Positions 50,810-60,952 of a stretch of DNA of 64,000 bases are shown here, in pieces; within the stretch, counting starts at the first letter, position 1, and every line of letters starts with the position of its first letter. The position numbers and the translations under genes are program-made. This DNA comes from Mesostigma viride (taxonomy: Eukaryota; Streptophyta; Mesostigmatophyceae; Mesostigmatales; Mesostigmataceae), in NCBI GenBank assembly GCA_009746045.1, contig RPFO01001034.1, positions 280,001 to 344,000 on the forward strand, in the 5' to 3' direction. Below the pieces are notes generated by a model. That model searched no databases and was not told where the DNA came from. It saw only the letters and a list, made by a program, of their open reading frames with translations.

Positions 50810-52150
50810 CCAGTGTCAGGGTTATGCTCTAAAGGGGCAGGCGCTAGCTCTCTACCAGCGAACGTACTAGGGTGGTACAGTTTCAGCTGGCTCCTATGGA
50901 AGGTGTTCGAATGTGTCTGCCAAGAGGTAGGGATATCGACTTTATATAGGAAATTTCCTACTCTAGACAAAACATGGAAGGGTCCTAAGAAGGCGGGCCT
51001 AAGTTTGACCTTAAGTTCTGCTTCAAACTTATGAGCAAAACGGCCAACACGGGGGCCTTCTACTAATACTAGATCTCCTATTTCTATCTCAGGTGCTCTT
51101 CTATCTAAGGAGGCACGCAACCTAGCAAGGTACTTAGACTGAGCTTTTTGGTACCCTGAGATCGCGTGGTCATGAGCAGTTTTCATTCTATCTAGTAAGG
51201 ACTGTACACCTTCTACAGTATCTCGGGACACATCATCCTTGTCCCGTAGAGGACTAGCTAAGAGAGAGGTAGGGGTAAGAGGCTGTCTACCAGTATCTAG
51301 GAAGAAGGGCGTATATATATCCATGCGCAGCCTGGGGGCAATTGTTGAGGGAGAATTCTACTAAACATAAATAATCCTCCCAATCACTTCCCGAGCCATT
51401 CACATAGTGCCTAAGCGCTTCTTCCACTACCCTATTAAGACGCTCTACTAAATGAGAGGAGGAGGAGTGGTAGGCAGTACCGTAGGTAACCTTGGTACCG
51501 ATGGCAGCGAAAAACTGCTGCCAAAAATCTGAGGTAAATAACTTATCCTTATCACTAATAAACTGCCTACTCAAACCATGATATCTGTATACATTATTGA
51601 GGTATAGGCGTGCGCAATCACGTGCTGTGAGTTCTAAAGGACACGGCACGAGATGGCACATACGAGTAAAACGATCTATGAACACAAGGATCTGGGCATT
51701 GCCCCTATCATTCTTTCTAAAAGGTCCTACAAAATCCATCATGATAGAATCCCACGGCATGATGGGGTCAGGCAAGGTCCTAGGTTCTGCTATCTGCCCT
51801 ACGTTATTGGGTTTCATCTCCTGGCAAGATTGACAAGTTCTAACATACTCATCTACATCCTTATAAAGGGAAGGCCAGTAATAAGAGCGGGCTACTAGGT
51901 CCCGTACCCGTTTACCACCCTGATGAGCAGCTAAGTCATGCAACTCAAAGAGCAAGGAGGAGCGACAGATAGGAGGGACATACAGGCGCCATTGAGGGGG
52001 AGAATCTGCTATCTGCACATATAAAAACCCACCTACAAATTTACAAGGGTGCTTGCCTAATTGTTGGGGATGTGCAGCAATGGCAGCTAATGCTTCCGGC
52101 TCAGTGGCCGTAAATCTACTAATAAGACGTTCAAGATCAGAGGTAGGCAT
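50803..52150 (-). CDS. Gypsy integrase (frameshifted near 51320)
   Basis: The first frame (to 51287) has the HHCC finger (HDLAAHQGG ... CQSCQEMK), core DFVGPFRKND, SDKDKLFTSDFW and HLVERLNRVVEE, a normal D,D-35-E catalytic set. The second frame (from about 51324) gives TPFFLDTGRQPLTP, then KLRPAFLGPFHVLSRVGNF, the GPF/Y module. They meet at a TATATATA run where two bases are extra, so the join is probably a repeat-length change. Integrase inserts the element's cDNA. Confidence 0.85.
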
Positions 52151-52260
52151 CGCTACAGAGGTATCCAGAACAGGTTTAAAGAGATCTCCTACCGCCTTGC
52201 CAAAGAGAAGGGGAGGTCCTAGAGGGACTATGTTTTCATAAGACTTTCCTGACCTAGTCG

Positions 52261-54231
52261 CTATATGGCTAAGCGGTATAGAAATTTTATTTTTCCCCTC
52301 CCCCCCACCGAGGCCACGGGAAGGGCCTCACACGGGAGAGAGAGTCCTACGTGAGAAAGGAGATCAGGCATGCGAACAGCTGTATGAAAGAGGTAGGCAT
52401 AGGATTCATCATCAGGTAGTTCACCATAAGGGGTTACACCCATAGTAGTAGGAACTAGAGTAGTATTGAGAACATCAAGGTCCTCGAAAAAGGAGTAATC
52501 TGCACGACGAGAGAGTGCATCTGGTACTATGTTATCTACACCCTTAACATACTGAAGTTTAAAAGGGGAAAACTGTGCTAAAAATTCCATCCAGCGCGCT
52601 TGCCGAGGGGTAAGGTTGGGTTGGGAGAGAAGATGGGTAAGGGGACGGTGATCCGTTTGAATAACTAACCTATAAGGATCTAGCTCACAGCTGGGTTCAT
52701 TCAGGCAGACATCAAATTGAGCACCTTTAAGAAAGTGCTGCCACGCGTGGCAACAATACACCACCGCTAAGAGTTCCTGCTGGTGTACGGGATAGTTACG
52801 CTCCGCAGGGAGCATTGTCCTAGAGATATACTCAATTGGCTGTAAGCCCTGACCCTGATCCTGGAGAAGGACGCCCCCTATAGCGACCTTACTAGCATCT
52901 GTAGCTACCACAAAGGGTTTAGTAGTATCCGGTAGGATGAGTACAGGAGGGGAAAGGAGTAGGGATTTTAGACACTGAAAAGCCGACTGACATTCACTAC
53001 TCCAAACAAAGGGGATATCCTTCTTTAATAAATGATTAATAGGGGCCGCTATAGTTGCGAAACGCGGGATAAAACGCCTATAGTAAGAAGCAATTCCTAG
53101 AAAACTACGTACACCTTTAACGTCGGTAGGAGTAGGCCATTCCTGAATTGACTTAGTTTTATCCGGGTCGGTAGCGACCCCGGCATCTGACAGAACGTGC
53201 CCTAAAAATGGGACACTCCTACCCGAACGAACTTTAGCACGGCGCGCCCACAAAGAATTTTCAGCCATTATTTCTAATACTTTCTTTAAATCACGTAGGT
53301 GCGTTTCAAAATCAGGAGAGTAAATAAGAATATCATCTAAGTAAGCTTGAGCACAAGAACGGTCATGCTCAGATAAAGAAACAGAGGAGAAGGAAGGATC
53401 CTTTAAATCAGAGGACACCTGAGGAAGGTGAGAATTTCCCATAACAGGTCTAAGCACTTCATTCATTAACATTTGAAAAGAGGCAGGCGAGTTACAGAGT
53501 CCCATAGCCGCTACTCTAAACTGGTAATGACCAAAAGGGGTAGCAAAGGCGGTTTTATGGCAATCCTCAGGAGCTATCCGCAACTGCCAAAAACCATCCG
53601 CACAATCCAGTACTGTGAAACAAGTGGAACCTTTAACCTTATTAAATATATCATCAATACGAGGTAGAGGGTATTTAGACTTCACAGTAATATCATTCAA
53701 CTTCCTATAATCAGTAACTAGGCGAAACTTGCCATTTGGCTTAGGAACTAACAGGACACCAGCTGAGTAGGGAGAGTTACTAGGCTCTATCAATCCTGCT
53801 TCTAATAGTGACACTAAAATCTGTTTTAGTTCCTTTAACTCGGTAGGGCCCATTCTATACATCGGAGAGTGCGTAGGAACTGCACCGTCCTTGATAACTA
53901 CACGGTGTAAAACAGAACGAGGAGGAGGATAAGAAGGAGTCTTTTCTTCAAAAACTTTTGAGGAATCTATCACAGCCATGTATCTTACTATTTCATTTTC
54001 AGTAAATCCCACTCCTATTGTATCCACTGTGTTTATATCTATATCCACACTATTATTAGTGATAGGTATCTCCTGTACTTCTAACTGAAGGAACATACAT
54101 AATAAATATCCATATTCCTTTAGTTCAGAACGCAACTCATCATTGGACATTAATACTTCAGGTATAGGTCTTACAGGAGGATCAACAGGTGTAGGAGGAG
54201 TAATATCTACCAAGGATAAATTTTCCAATCT
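52261..54231 (-). CDS. Gypsy reverse transcriptase and RNase H
   Basis: It contains RLVTDYRKLNDITVKSKYPL, TVLDCADGFWQLRI (catalytic Asp), AAMGLCNSPASFQMLM and AYLDDILIYS (YLDD box). The RNase H follows with PFVVATDASKVAIGGVLLQD, NYPVHQQELLAVVYC and QTDHRPLTHLL. In the uninterrupted element its N-terminus (YRLENLSLVDITPP) continues directly from the protease. The first ~20 codons of the present open frame come from the palindromic insert. The frame breaks into the integrase frame at a CCCCTCCCCCCC run near 52295-52306. Confidence 0.9.
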   Translation of the reverse strand, partial: RLENLSLVDITPPTPVDPPVRPIPEVLMSNDELRSELKEYGYLLCMFLQLEVQEIPITNNSVDIDINTVDTIGVGFTENEIVRYMAVIDSSKVFEEKTPSYPPPRSVLHRVVIKDGAVPTHSPMYRMGPTELKELKQILVSLLEAGLIEPSNSPYSAGVLLVPKPNGKFRLVTDYRKLNDITVKSKYPLPRIDDIFNKVKGSTCFTVLDCADGFWQLRIAPEDCHKTAFATPFGHYQFRVAAMGLCNSPASFQMLMNEVLRPVMGNSHLPQVSSDLKDPSFSSVSLSEHDRSCAQAYLDDILIYSPDFETHLRDLKKVLEIMAENSLWARRAKVRSGRSVPFLGHVLSDAGVATDPDKTKSIQEWPTPTDVKGVRSFLGIASYYRRFIPRFATIAAPINHLLKKDIPFVWSSECQSAFQCLKSLLLSPPVLILPDTTKPFVVATDASKVAIGGVLLQDQGQGLQPIEYISRTMLPAERNYPVHQQELLAVVYCCHAWQHFLKGAQFDVCLNEPSCELDPYRLVIQTDHRPLTHLLSQPNLTPRQARWMEFLAQFSPFKLQYVKGVDNIVPDALSRRADYSFFEDLDVLNTTLVPTTMGVTPYGELPDDESYAYLFHTAVRMPDLLSHVGLSLPCEALPVASVGGRGKIKFLYRLAI

Positions 54232-54236
54232 ATAAT

Positions 54237-55054
54237 AGTTAAGTAATGCAATACGCATTACTTTTGCATACTTGCAAGTATGCAAAAGTAATGCGTATTG
54301 CATTACTTAACTAAGATTGGCGTTCGCTCCTGGGGTACCGGGTTCGAATCCTCTCGGAGGCACGGAAATATTTGCGGCGGGTAGGCCTGGGAGGCCGAGT
54401 CGAAATATTTGTGGATTTCTATGTTTGGCGGAGGCCGGGTCGGCCAAGTCAAAATAGGAATTACGGCGTGAGGCTGGGAATAGCCGAGTCGTAATTAATC
54501 GAGTCACCTCGGTAACGAGCGGTGTGTGCGGAACGCCGGATTTCCTGACGCGGCCCAATTTTAGTTAAGTAATGCAATACGCATTACTTTTGCATACTTG
54601 CAAGTATGCAAAAGTAATGCGTATTGCATTACTTAACTAAAATTGCAATTTTAGTTAAATAATGCAATACGCATTACTTTTGCATACTTGCAAGTATGCA
54701 AAAGTAATGCGTATTGCATTACTTAACTAAGATTGGCGTTCGCTCCTGGGGTACCGGGTTCGAATCCTCTCGGAGGCACGGAAATATTTGCGGCGGGTAG
54801 GCCTGGGAGGCCGAGTCGAAATATTTGTGGATTTCTATGTTTGGCGGAGGCCGGGTCGGCCAAGTCAAAATAGGAATTACGGCGTGAGGCTGGGAATAGC
54901 CGAGTCGTAATTAATCGAGTCACCTCGGTAACGAGCGGTGTGTGCGGAACGCCGGATTTCCCCACGCGGCCCAATTTTAGTTAAGTAATGCAATACGCAT
55001 TACTTTTGCATACTTGCAAGTATGCAAAAGTAATGCGTATTGCATTACTTAACT
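54237..55054. mobile_element. Two-unit palindrome-ended element inside Gypsy pol
   Basis: Two direct copies of a 402-base unit (54237-54638 and 54653-55054) are separated by the 14-base palindrome AAAATTGCAATTTT. Each unit is a 76-base palindrome, a 250-base middle and another 76-base palindrome. The insertion is flanked by ATAAT (54232-54236 and 55055-55059). Ends are AGTTAAG/CTTAACT, like the Copia LTR ends in this window. Each middle carries GGTTCGAATCC, a perfect pol III B-box, beside CTCGGAGGCA. This may be a tiny LTR-type (TRIM-like) element, or a tandem foldback/MITE. There is no coding capacity. Confidence 0.85.
54563..54728. repeat. Back-to-back 76-bp palindromes
   Basis: Two palindromes meet around AAAATTGCAATTTT, making a 166-base stretch that is self-complementary at two scales. 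The half-unit starts AGTTAAGTAATGCAATACGC. The second copy has one A for G near 54659. Matching palindromes bound the whole element at 54237-54312 and 54979-55054. Confidence 0.93.
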
Positions 55055-55059
55055 ATAAT

Positions 55060-55468
55060 GACGTTCCGGTACCCAGTAAGAGCTATCTGGAAACCAAATG
55101 ACCATGGTATCGTAATTAATAGTAATCTTATTATCCTGGTGCCAATCTAATCCTAGTAATACATCAGCGGTAGTGATAGGGCCTATAGTGGCCGTCAGGT
55201 TGACAGTACGTCCTTGTATGACCAGGGGAAGGGACACCGTACCCGGGGAATGACTGGTGCGACCATCAGCATAATGAACAGTGACAGGTTTGGTGTGAGG
55301 GGTAGGGACTAGTCCTAAACGCCTAACTAGGGCCTCGCTCACAAAGGAGCTAGCCGCACCGCTATCTACCAACACAGAGACATTCAAAAGTTCATCAGCA
55401 TGCAAGAAAGGGTCTACAACCGTATGGGGAACGGTTAAACCACCATTCAAGAACATAAGAGGACGCAC
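55060..55468 (-). CDS. Gypsy protease
   Basis: This retropepsin-like domain has a canonical active site, NVSVLVDSGAASSFVS, and the later DVLLGLDWHQ. It processes the Gag-Pol polyprotein. The frame is open upstream of the first Met, back to a CCCCCTCCCCCCC run near 55590-55602, where it connects by a one-base change with the end of gag. It now ends at a stop inside the palindromic insert. Without that insert it continues in frame into reverse transcriptase (PERHY/RLENL). Confidence 0.88.
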
Positions 55469-55562
55469 ACGTAGTGGTAGGGAAGATTCAGCTCCTACAG
55501 AGGTTATACAAACAGGCAGGCAAAAATTTTTATCTGGGGTACTATCTAAGGACCTGTCCAGG

Positions 55563-57312
55563 TTACCCCCGGCTGACAGGCCTACTGTTCCCCCTCCCCC
55601 CCAAATCCATATGGACTAACCCCGAAGAAGACCCTGGCGGAAAAGCCACTGCTGGAGGGTCACGAGGGAGCGAAGAGGGTGCGGGAGCCTGATTATCATA
55701 GGGGAACCCTGGGGGCCCTGCCTGCACAGCATTCAGCCTACTAGGGGTAGCTGAGGGAATGCGTCCTGAAGTAGGACGAATAGGAGCACGCTGAGGGGTA
55801 CGAGGAGGGCGTGCGTCGGGATGAGGGGGAGCACCCGAAAGGAACTTGGGGCACTCGATCACGATGACCTACTTCCTTACAATGATAGCATGTGATATGA
55901 GAGACATCAAGAGCTGATAGATCAGCAACGCAGATATCTAATTCTTCTACATAGGAGTTCTCCTCCTCAGGGGTAAGGATAATATTATTAATACGGGAAC
56001 GGGTAGGGAGAGAAGGAGTGGTGAAGAAATCTGCTACTCGCAAGAGATGCTGGCGCACATGCTTGAGGGGCAGATCAGTAAAACGGTAGGCAGAGAACTG
56101 GCGCTTGACTTCACGTAATAAAGGTCTACTGAGGCCTTGGAGGAAGCGAGCACGTACTTCTGCACCCGACAAATCCCTAATTCGTACCATCTGAGCATCA
56201 AACTCTTTCATATACTCCTTAAATGATTTAGAACCCTGCTGCAAGGTACCAAAGGCTAATCTATCCTGCCAATCTGAATCAGGAGGGACTAAATGGTTCT
56301 CTAAACGCTTAAACAATTCTGCTACAGAGTTAGGGTAGGCATGAGAGGCCAAAGACTCACACTGAATGAGGTTAGCAAGCTCAGGAGTAATGCAGGTTGT
56401 AAGATAGTGAGGAACTAATACAGCATCAGAGAGACGCCATCTATTATGATTCTGCCACGACTCTGTGTTCTGGGTAAGCAACATAATAAAGGTGAAAAAC
56501 TGTTGAGGGGTAGACTTGACATCCAGCTTGGGAAGATTAGCAAAGAGGGGAAGAGCAGGGGGCTTAGGGGGATTAGAAGAGTCAGTTTTTCCCATAGGGC
56601 CACTATCTTCCACTGCTACATAAGCGGGATAGAAGGAAGGAAGAGGAAAAGTCTTGGGTAGGGGTCTAGAAGGGGCCACCGTTTCAGGCTGGTGCCCATA
56701 AGAGAAGGGGACAGTATATTGCTCACGAAGAGAGGAGTAGGCAAAATGATCATAATTTCTATCATCTAGGGGCATGGTGCTGAAATCACTATTAACTTCT
56801 AATTCAGCCACACGGGTAGGGACCTGGGCTGCCTCATAGGCCGTCTCAGGGTAGGACCAGGAAGCAGGTGGGTAAAAGGGAACTGCACTAGGGCGCCCAG
56901 AAGGGCCGACAGGGGCAGAGGCACGACCCGTGTTAAAAGCAGGCATGGAAGGCACAGGGTGGGAAGGAGGCCTAGCAACATTGTTAGTTAGTGAGGACCT
57001 GCTGGGGGGTTGAGCCAAGGTTGCAGGAGGGGCAGAGGCCTGGTTCAGGGTAAGGGAAGGGTCATCACTAAATCTGACATGCATACGTTGTTCATAGGTA
57101 GGAGGGGTAAGTGAGGGACGACGGCGACCACCAGTGACAGGAGAAGGAGGTGAGGTACGAAGATTACCTTGAGGAGTGAGATGGTGTACCGTTTCAAGTG
57201 AGTCCCGTCGGTTACCACGATTGTTGTTATGGTTGTTAGTATTATTATTATTATTACTCATAGTAGGAGTGTTGGTAGGTATAGGCGACATGTTACCACC
57301 CACTGGATCCAT
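55563..57312 (-). CDS. Gypsy Gag with nucleocapsid knuckle
   Basis: It starts MDPVGGNMSPIPTNT with an Asn-rich tract (coded by an ATT/GTT-type repeat), then a Pro/Ser-rich region. The retrotransposon gag domain includes SWQNHNRWRLSDAVLV, VAELFKRLENHLV and DRLAFGTLQQGSKSFKEYMK. The nucleocapsid CYHCKEVGHRDR loses frame just before the last Cys, and the next frame supplies ECPKFLSG, so one extra base (or two missing) at 55860 splits the knuckle. A Pro-rich tail follows to 55563. The protein forms virus-like particles and packages RNA. Confidence 0.85.
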
Positions 57313-57431
57313 TTTTAATTAAGTAAATGATTAGGAATCTAACTGAAAGCAACACGGATAAAGGACAAGGCCTAATTTAAGGCAAGGAAAGAAAAGAAAA
57401 AGCTTGTCTTAAAAGAAGGAAACAATTTAAA

Positions 57432-57827
57432 TCAATCCTTTTTAACAACAGTAATGGATAGGGAACCGAATTCTAAGGTGAGAGGAGTATCTAAGCTAGA
57501 TGAGGATGCAGCCCGCTTAGGGGGAGACGAAGGAGGGGTAGCAAAATCTAGAGCTTCTACAGGAGGGCGACCATGAGGAGTAGAACGTGCGTGTAGGCCT
57601 AAATCTGATACACTATGGTCTATAAGGAATTGTTGGGCTTCCTCGAAGGTAACAAATTTCTTATACCTAACTACATTATATGTTGTACGATTTTGCACTA
57701 TCTTCCTAGCATCTGACCAGGAGAGGAAAATGGCTGACCATTGAGGGCAAATAACTACGTAATATTTAGCTAAGCTATTGTCACTGGATGAATGGGAAGG
57801 CGCAGTAAAAACACGACGTTGGCTCAT
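57432..57827 (-). CDS. Extra Gypsy ORF with RNase H1-N/viroplasmin-like domain
   Basis: This 131-residue protein lies between the leader and gag. Residues ~20-70 (AKYYVVICPQWSAIFLSWSD, then YKKFVTFEEAQQFLIDH) match the small domain shared by eukaryotic RNase H1 N-termini and caulimovirus viroplasmin (Cauli_VI), which binds RNA-DNA hybrids or dsRNA. Typical landmarks are YY-V near the start, SW for the tryptophan strand and YKKF-T-EEA near the end. A Ser/Pro-rich tail follows. It is not part of standard Gypsy pol; its presence before gag suggests a role in hybrid handling or translation, which is inference. Confidence 0.7.
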   Translation of the reverse strand: MSQRRVFTAPSHSSSDNSLAKYYVVICPQWSAIFLSWSDARKIVQNRTTYNVVRYKKFVTFEEAQQFLIDHSVSDLGLHARSTPHGRPPVEALDFATPPSSPPKRAASSSSLDTPLTLEFGSLSITVVKKD

Positions 57828-58374
57828 GGTAACGCACCTGGTGGGTCTTGTGACGTCACGCTAGAAGAAGAAGGGGTAGGCGACTTATCTGGGCGATCTG
57901 GATCACCGAAAGCAGCATGAGGGCGGAATTGTCCAGCGCTCGTCCTAAATCAGCGACCGAATAGTCCAGCGCTCGTCCTAAAACAGCGACCCGTATCTCT
58001 GCGGGTGCGGCCGTCTAATAAAACAGCAGCACGAAGGAAAAAGGTGTAGGTACTGCGACGCTAATCGTCTCACGCTGGCCGATCCGAACAGTAATAATCC
58101 CCTATCTACGACAGGAAACAACCGTAAGCAGGAAAACAAGGCGAAAGACAGGCTATCTACGAAAGGGTTTATCCGCTGCGAGCAGGTCTAGCATCTAGGT
58201 AGAGCGTGTCCCGAACCGGGCAGCACTACTCTCCCAGCTTGAAGGCGACCCGCCCATTACCTGTCAAGAAAGTGTCGTCTTCGTATCCCTGGACGCGGAA
58301 GGGTTCTTGCAAAGGCGTATGTGACAAAGGACCGTCGTCTCGTTCTCTACCTACGAAAGTTCCTCCGGAACCAT
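57828..58374 (-). other. Gypsy leader region and primer-binding site
   Basis: It is a non-coding leader. Two copies of TCCAGCGCTCGTCCTAAA occur near 57931 and 57964. Immediately inside the LTR the sense strand reads A, then TGGTTCCGGAGGAAC, starting with the TGG expected to pair with a tRNA CCA end. The tRNA was not identified. Confidence 0.55.
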
Positions 58375-58607
58375 TGTTACGTCTTGGATTTCTACCGCCA
58401 CCTCTACCTCTAATGGGCCTGATACTACCTAAACTAGTCAGGCCTTCTCTACTCAAACCCCTAGCGAAAGACGAACGTGACGGAGCTGATCTCAATGCAT
58501 TAACGTATGTGTTACTGTAATACGCCATACAACCATTTACCAAAACCCGTTTACTCCAGGAATAGAGGAAGGAAACACACTACACTGCCGTGACCCAAGC
58601 CTATATG
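58375..58607 (-). repeat. 5' LTR of the Gypsy element, interrupted
   Basis: It is identical by eye to 31286-31518 over its length, then broken after CTATATG by the 3' end of a non-LTR element. The rest of the LTR (about 339 bases) should lie beyond that element, outside the window. Confidence 0.9.
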
Positions 58608-58741
58608 TTAAAAATATAATTACTTACAGCAGAGTGAAATCACTCAAACCAAAGCAAACGCCCAGCTATAAACCTATATACAGAGCCATGTCAAAGCTCT
58701 ATACTACGATAAGACCAATGGAAACGCCTAACGGGAGGAAC

Positions 58742-60952
58742 CTAATAGCCCTGCTGCACCGCAAAATCAGCCCGCGTACGGCGGAGCATGATGTCCGCCA
58801 TGGCCCGAGTCAGCGCCACCGACAAGCGCTGACGCCAATATGACGTCCAGGTCCGCGCCGACCATGGGGCCCGCTGGCCCTCCAGGTCCAGCCGGTCCTC
58901 CCGGAGCCGGCAACACTCCTTGAAGAAGGCGGAGGTCAGGGGCCCCATGGCCCCAAACTCCTCCAGGACAAAGGGCACCACACGATGGTGCCCGACGTCG
59001 CCGTAGGCCAGGAGCTTGGCCCGCTCCGCCCGGTCCGCCGTGTAACCTGCCGTGAGGGAGGCCCCAGCCACGTGGCTAAGAGCCAAGGGCCGCGCCACCG
59101 AAACGTCAATAAGCAGATGCCGGCCACCCCCCTCAAAGTCCAGCACCACGATGTCAGGCCGGTGGTTGGGGGAATAGAAGGCAGCGCCATCCGCATCCTC
59201 GGACCGGATGTTCGCGTGGGGGAAAACCGACCGAATCATGGCGAGCACCACCGTCAGGAGGACAGTGTGCAAATACAAATACCAATTCTGATTCTGTTGG
59301 CCCCCCATGCAGGCAAGGTAGTGAGTCCCCGTGGGATCCAGCGGCTGCCCACAGCTACCACAAGGCCGCCCGGCCGGAACAAGAGGCTGCGGGGCAAATA
59401 GCTGGTGCCGGAGCGCCACCGAGTAGTGGCTGGGAGCCAAGGCGAATGGGGGGGCCATGGGAAGAGCACGAAGGTACGCCGAGCCCACACTCCGCAAGGA
59501 AAGCGAGAACAGCCACGCACGTCCCTGGGCGTTGAGGTCCGCGAAAAGAGCAATCCAATCAGCCGTGTGCAGCATACCCGCGTAGGTTTTCTGGTGTTTA
59601 TCGATGACGCGAGCAGGGAATGCGGCGGGAGATTGAACGGAGGCGACCGAGGGAGTGCCGCGAGGGAGGTGGCGCTGTACCGCCTGAGCGGCACGGACGG
59701 GAGAACAGGCCTGCTGGATCTCAGCATAGGCCTCCTGGATGGCGGTGACGAAGGGCAAAGGGCTGCTGGGGTCCAGGAGGTCAGGCGCTGCCGTTGCCAA
59801 AAGGGGCAGGAGCCGGCAGCTTTCCGCCCACGACTGAGCGACGGAGCCCAAAAATGCTGCTGGGGCCAGCCGGGCGGCACGAGTCAGACCGCAGCCACCC
59901 ATCCGTGCAGGCAGGGAGGCAATGCGAATAGCATGTGGCGGGAGGTCGGGGCCCGGGACCAGCTGCGCCAAGGCCGACTGGATGCGTTCGTCGTGGCCCT
60001 CGGCGGCCAGCCGGACCTGAGCCGGAAGAGCGCCCCGGAGCCAGTGAACGACGCGAGGGTGAGCGCAAAACCACAGAAGCAGACCCTTGGTCTGCGAATC
60101 ATGAAGGCGCGCAATCAAGGGCAGTACCTCAGTGCGTGCCTCGAGGGCGGCCCGCAGAGCATCGATGACAAACGCGGGGTCGCCAACCGGAACGCCGAGG
60201 ACATCCAACCCATGGAGGCGCTCGTCCCGGCCCAAGAGCTGGGGCGGAAAGCCGGAGCAATCACCTTGGGGCGAGTACACCGCGCACTTGGCCAGGGTCA
60301 ACTGGAGGTTGATGTCGGCCACCGCGGTCTGCAGTGCCAGCAGAGCCGCGGTGGTGTCCGGCACAGGGCCCAGAAGGTAGATATCATCCAAGTAGGCCTG
60401 AATAGCGACCGCCGGGTGGGCAGCATGGACCGCTTGGAGGCAACCCTGGAGGGGGGCGGCAAAGTACAGGGGTCCCAGGGGGTCCCCTTGCTGGGTGCCC
60501 GACCGCGACAGCAGGCCGCCGCGAGTGCCGTCCTCCATGATGTGAACCAGTTGGCCGGGCTGGCCGTAGCACACGGCTGTCCAAGCGTACAAGTCCTCGA
60601 AGGACTCCATGACGGCCGCAAACATGCTGGCGCGGGACAGACTGTTGAACGCGTTGTGGCAGTCGACCTTGACGACAGCGTGGGTGGGGTGGGCCTCGAG
60701 GTAGGCCTGCACCGAATGGATGAGGATATCCGCCCCGCCTGGAGTCGTCACCCCCAGCTGGGCCGCCACCGAGGTCTCACCCGCTGCGAGGGGCGGGCAG
60801 AAAAAGGCACGGAGCTCGGGCGCCTTTTGGCGGCAGATCACGTTGCCCACGAGCTTGCGGAGCACCTCACCGCAGGCGATCGGGCGCACCTTGCCCTCGG
60901 GGGGGGCAAGACACCCTTGAGCAGAGCGAGGAGGCGAGCGCCCGCTAACCAC
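58742..60952 (-). CDS. Non-LTR reverse transcriptase and restriction-like endonuclease
   Basis: The 736-residue frame holds the catalytic parts. Reverse transcriptase motifs are VVKVDCHNAFNSLSR (Asp97), SGTQQGDPLGPLYF and AYLDDIYLLG (YLDD 187-190). A CCHC knuckle follows, CGSCGQPLDPTGTHYLAC (531-548). The PD-(D/E)xK-like endonuclease is HRPDIVVLDFEGGGRHLLID (Pro599-Asp600, Asp616), with a Lys near 646. This C-terminal arrangement is that of R2/CRE-type elements, which nick the target and prime from it. The C-terminus RTRADFAVQQGY, stop, is shared by the truncated copy at 18819. The N-terminus enters from the preceding frame at a G8/C8 run. Confidence 0.88.
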   Translation of the reverse strand: MVSGRSPPRSAQGCLAPPEGKVRPIACGEVLRKLVGNVICRQKAPELRAFFCPPLAAGETSVAAQLGVTTPGGADILIHSVQAYLEAHPTHAVVKVDCHNAFNSLSRASMFAAVMESFEDLYAWTAVCYGQPGQLVHIMEDGTRGGLLSRSGTQQGDPLGPLYFAAPLQGCLQAVHAAHPAVAIQAYLDDIYLLGPVPDTTAALLALQTAVADINLQLTLAKCAVYSPQGDCSGFPPQLLGRDERLHGLDVLGVPVGDPAFVIDALRAALEARTEVLPLIARLHDSQTKGLLLWFCAHPRVVHWLRGALPAQVRLAAEGHDERIQSALAQLVPGPDLPPHAIRIASLPARMGGCGLTRAARLAPAAFLGSVAQSWAESCRLLPLLATAAPDLLDPSSPLPFVTAIQEAYAEIQQACSPVRAAQAVQRHLPRGTPSVASVQSPAAFPARVIDKHQKTYAGMLHTADWIALFADLNAQGRAWLFSLSLRSVGSAYLRALPMAPPFALAPSHYSVALRHQLFAPQPLVPAGRPCGSCGQPLDPTGTHYLACMGGQQNQNWYLYLHTVLLTVVLAMIRSVFPHANIRSEDADGAAFYSPNHRPDIVVLDFEGGGRHLLIDVSVARPLALSHVAGASLTAGYTADRAERAKLLAYGDVGHHRVVPFVLEEFGAMGPLTSAFFKECCRLREDRLDLEGQRAPWSARTWTSYWRQRLSVALTRAMADIMLRRTRADFAVQQGY

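Larger units (their letters stand above)
31286..58607 (-). mobile_element. Ty3/Gypsy chromodomain retrotransposon, multiply interrupted
   Basis: In sense order it has a 5' LTR (from 58375, cut at 58607 by a non-LTR element), primer site, leader, a small RNase H1-N-like ORF, gag, protease, reverse transcriptase/RNase H, integrase, chromodomain, a further ORF, a polypurine tract and a 3' LTR. The chromodomain places it among the chromoviruses. It has been invaded by a hAT-like element, a Copia element that holds another Copia, and a palindromic element. Removing these with one target duplication each leaves an element of about 11 kb. Remaining frame changes mostly lie in G/C or TA runs. Confidence 0.85.

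Noticed and set aside
54341-54365. A complete tRNA gene around GGTTCGAATCC
   Set aside because: Only a T-arm-like part can be folded. The acceptor 5' strand, D-arm and anticodon arm are not present at proper spacing.
54307-54974. Two identical 83-codon frames in the palindromic element
   Set aside because: They are identical because the 250-base middle is duplicated. The minus-strand reading crosses the B-box region and palindrome edges and has no coding support.
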